Assembly: GCA_965366365.1 (NCBI GenBank)
Contig: CBDUEV010000032.1
Coordinates: 1-32,479 of the forward strand
Direction of reading: 5' to 3'
Origin: CBDUEV01 sp965366365
GTDB taxonomy: Bacteria > Actinomycetota > Acidimicrobiia > Spongiisociales > JAENVV01
Length of the DNA stretch: 32,479 nt
In this document: positions 32,421 to 32,479 of the stretch, in pieces
Layout: the number at the start of each line of letters is the position of its first letter
Position numbering within the stretch: the first letter of the stretch is position 1
Translations under genes and position numbers: made by a program
Notes under the pieces: model-generated
What the model saw: the letters and a program-made list of their open reading frames with translations, nothing else
The model's database searches: none
What the model was told of the DNA's origin: nothing

Positions 32421-32479
32421 GCCCCCTTAGCTCAGTTGGTAGAGCGCATCCATGGTAAGGATGAGGTCTCCGGTTCAAA
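32421..32479 (+). tRNA. tRNA-Thr (GGT), cut by the window end
   Basis: The gene starts with GCCCCCT and the D arm GCTCAGTTGGTAGAGC. The anticodon stem CATCC/GGATG encloses ATGGTAA, giving anticodon GGT. The T arm begins (CCGGTTCAAA) and the window ends, so the 3' acceptor strand is not seen. It lies 35 bases after tRNA-Tyr and is probably cotranscribed. In actinobacteria tRNA-Thr is often followed by tRNA-Met and the rpmG-secE-nusG genes, which would lie past the end here (inference). Confidence 0.92.

Noticed and set aside
1..32479. Mobile element, prophage or genomic island.
   Set aside because: No transposase, integrase, terminal inverted repeats or att-like duplications were seen, and codon use looks even throughout. 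The tRNA genes at the end show no integrase beside them within the window.

Overview
The window is visibly GC-rich and densely coded, with GTG and TTG starts, many 1-4 base stop/start overlaps and no insertion sequence, prophage or CRISPR array. It reads as chromosome from a high-GC actinobacterium. A WS/DGAT wax ester synthase, a cell-wall anchored protein with Thr-rich linkers and an LPFTG signal, a single-subunit GlgB and short or leaderless-looking 5' ends fit Actinomycetota. The class Acidimicrobiia is my best guess, but it is an inference from gene style and not a phylogenetic result.

Layout. 1-7637 (+): the distal half of the respiratory complex I operon, nuoH-I-J-K-L-M-N, with an extra 38-codon single-helix membrane ORF squeezed between nuoJ and nuoK. 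7647-8771 (-): a DUF389 membrane protein. 8886-10298 (+): WS/DGAT. 10307-11776 (-): a lipoprotein with a GH13 amylase fold whose catalytic residues are mostly lost. 11868-14705 (-): a sortase-type surface protein made of six prealbumin-like repeats and an SdrD-B-like domain, split by one in-frame TAA. 14933-16357 (+): an aldehyde dehydrogenase of the succinate-semialdehyde type. 16378-17748 (-): a 2-hydroxyacid dehydrogenase and a small membrane protein. 17836-18747 (+): an EamA transporter. 18769-19374 (-): a GNAT acetyltransferase. 19524-20528 (+): ilvC with a near-consensus promoter. 20569-21003 (-): a DUF606/YdcZ transporter. 21053-24027 (+): glgB, overlapped by a MidA/NDUFAF7-type methyltransferase gene.

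24084-32250 is rich in proteases: a secreted M6 (immune inhibitor A type) metalloprotease, a secreted S8 subtilase with a PA domain, and a membrane M48 HtpX-like protease. Two small proteins lie on either side of the subtilase gene, one a lipoprotein and one without a signal peptide. They share the same unnamed C-terminal domain (GCPxP ... YH ... PFLC). The window ends with tRNA-Tyr(GTA) and the first part of tRNA-Thr(GGT).

Convergent gene pairs are separated by strong hairpins (27216-27246, 24034-24063, 20545-20572). The items most worth following are the nuoJ-nuoK microprotein, the inactive amylase-like lipoprotein, the stop codon inside the adhesin, the structured leader ahead of the adhesin, and the paired GCPxP-domain proteins around the subtilase.
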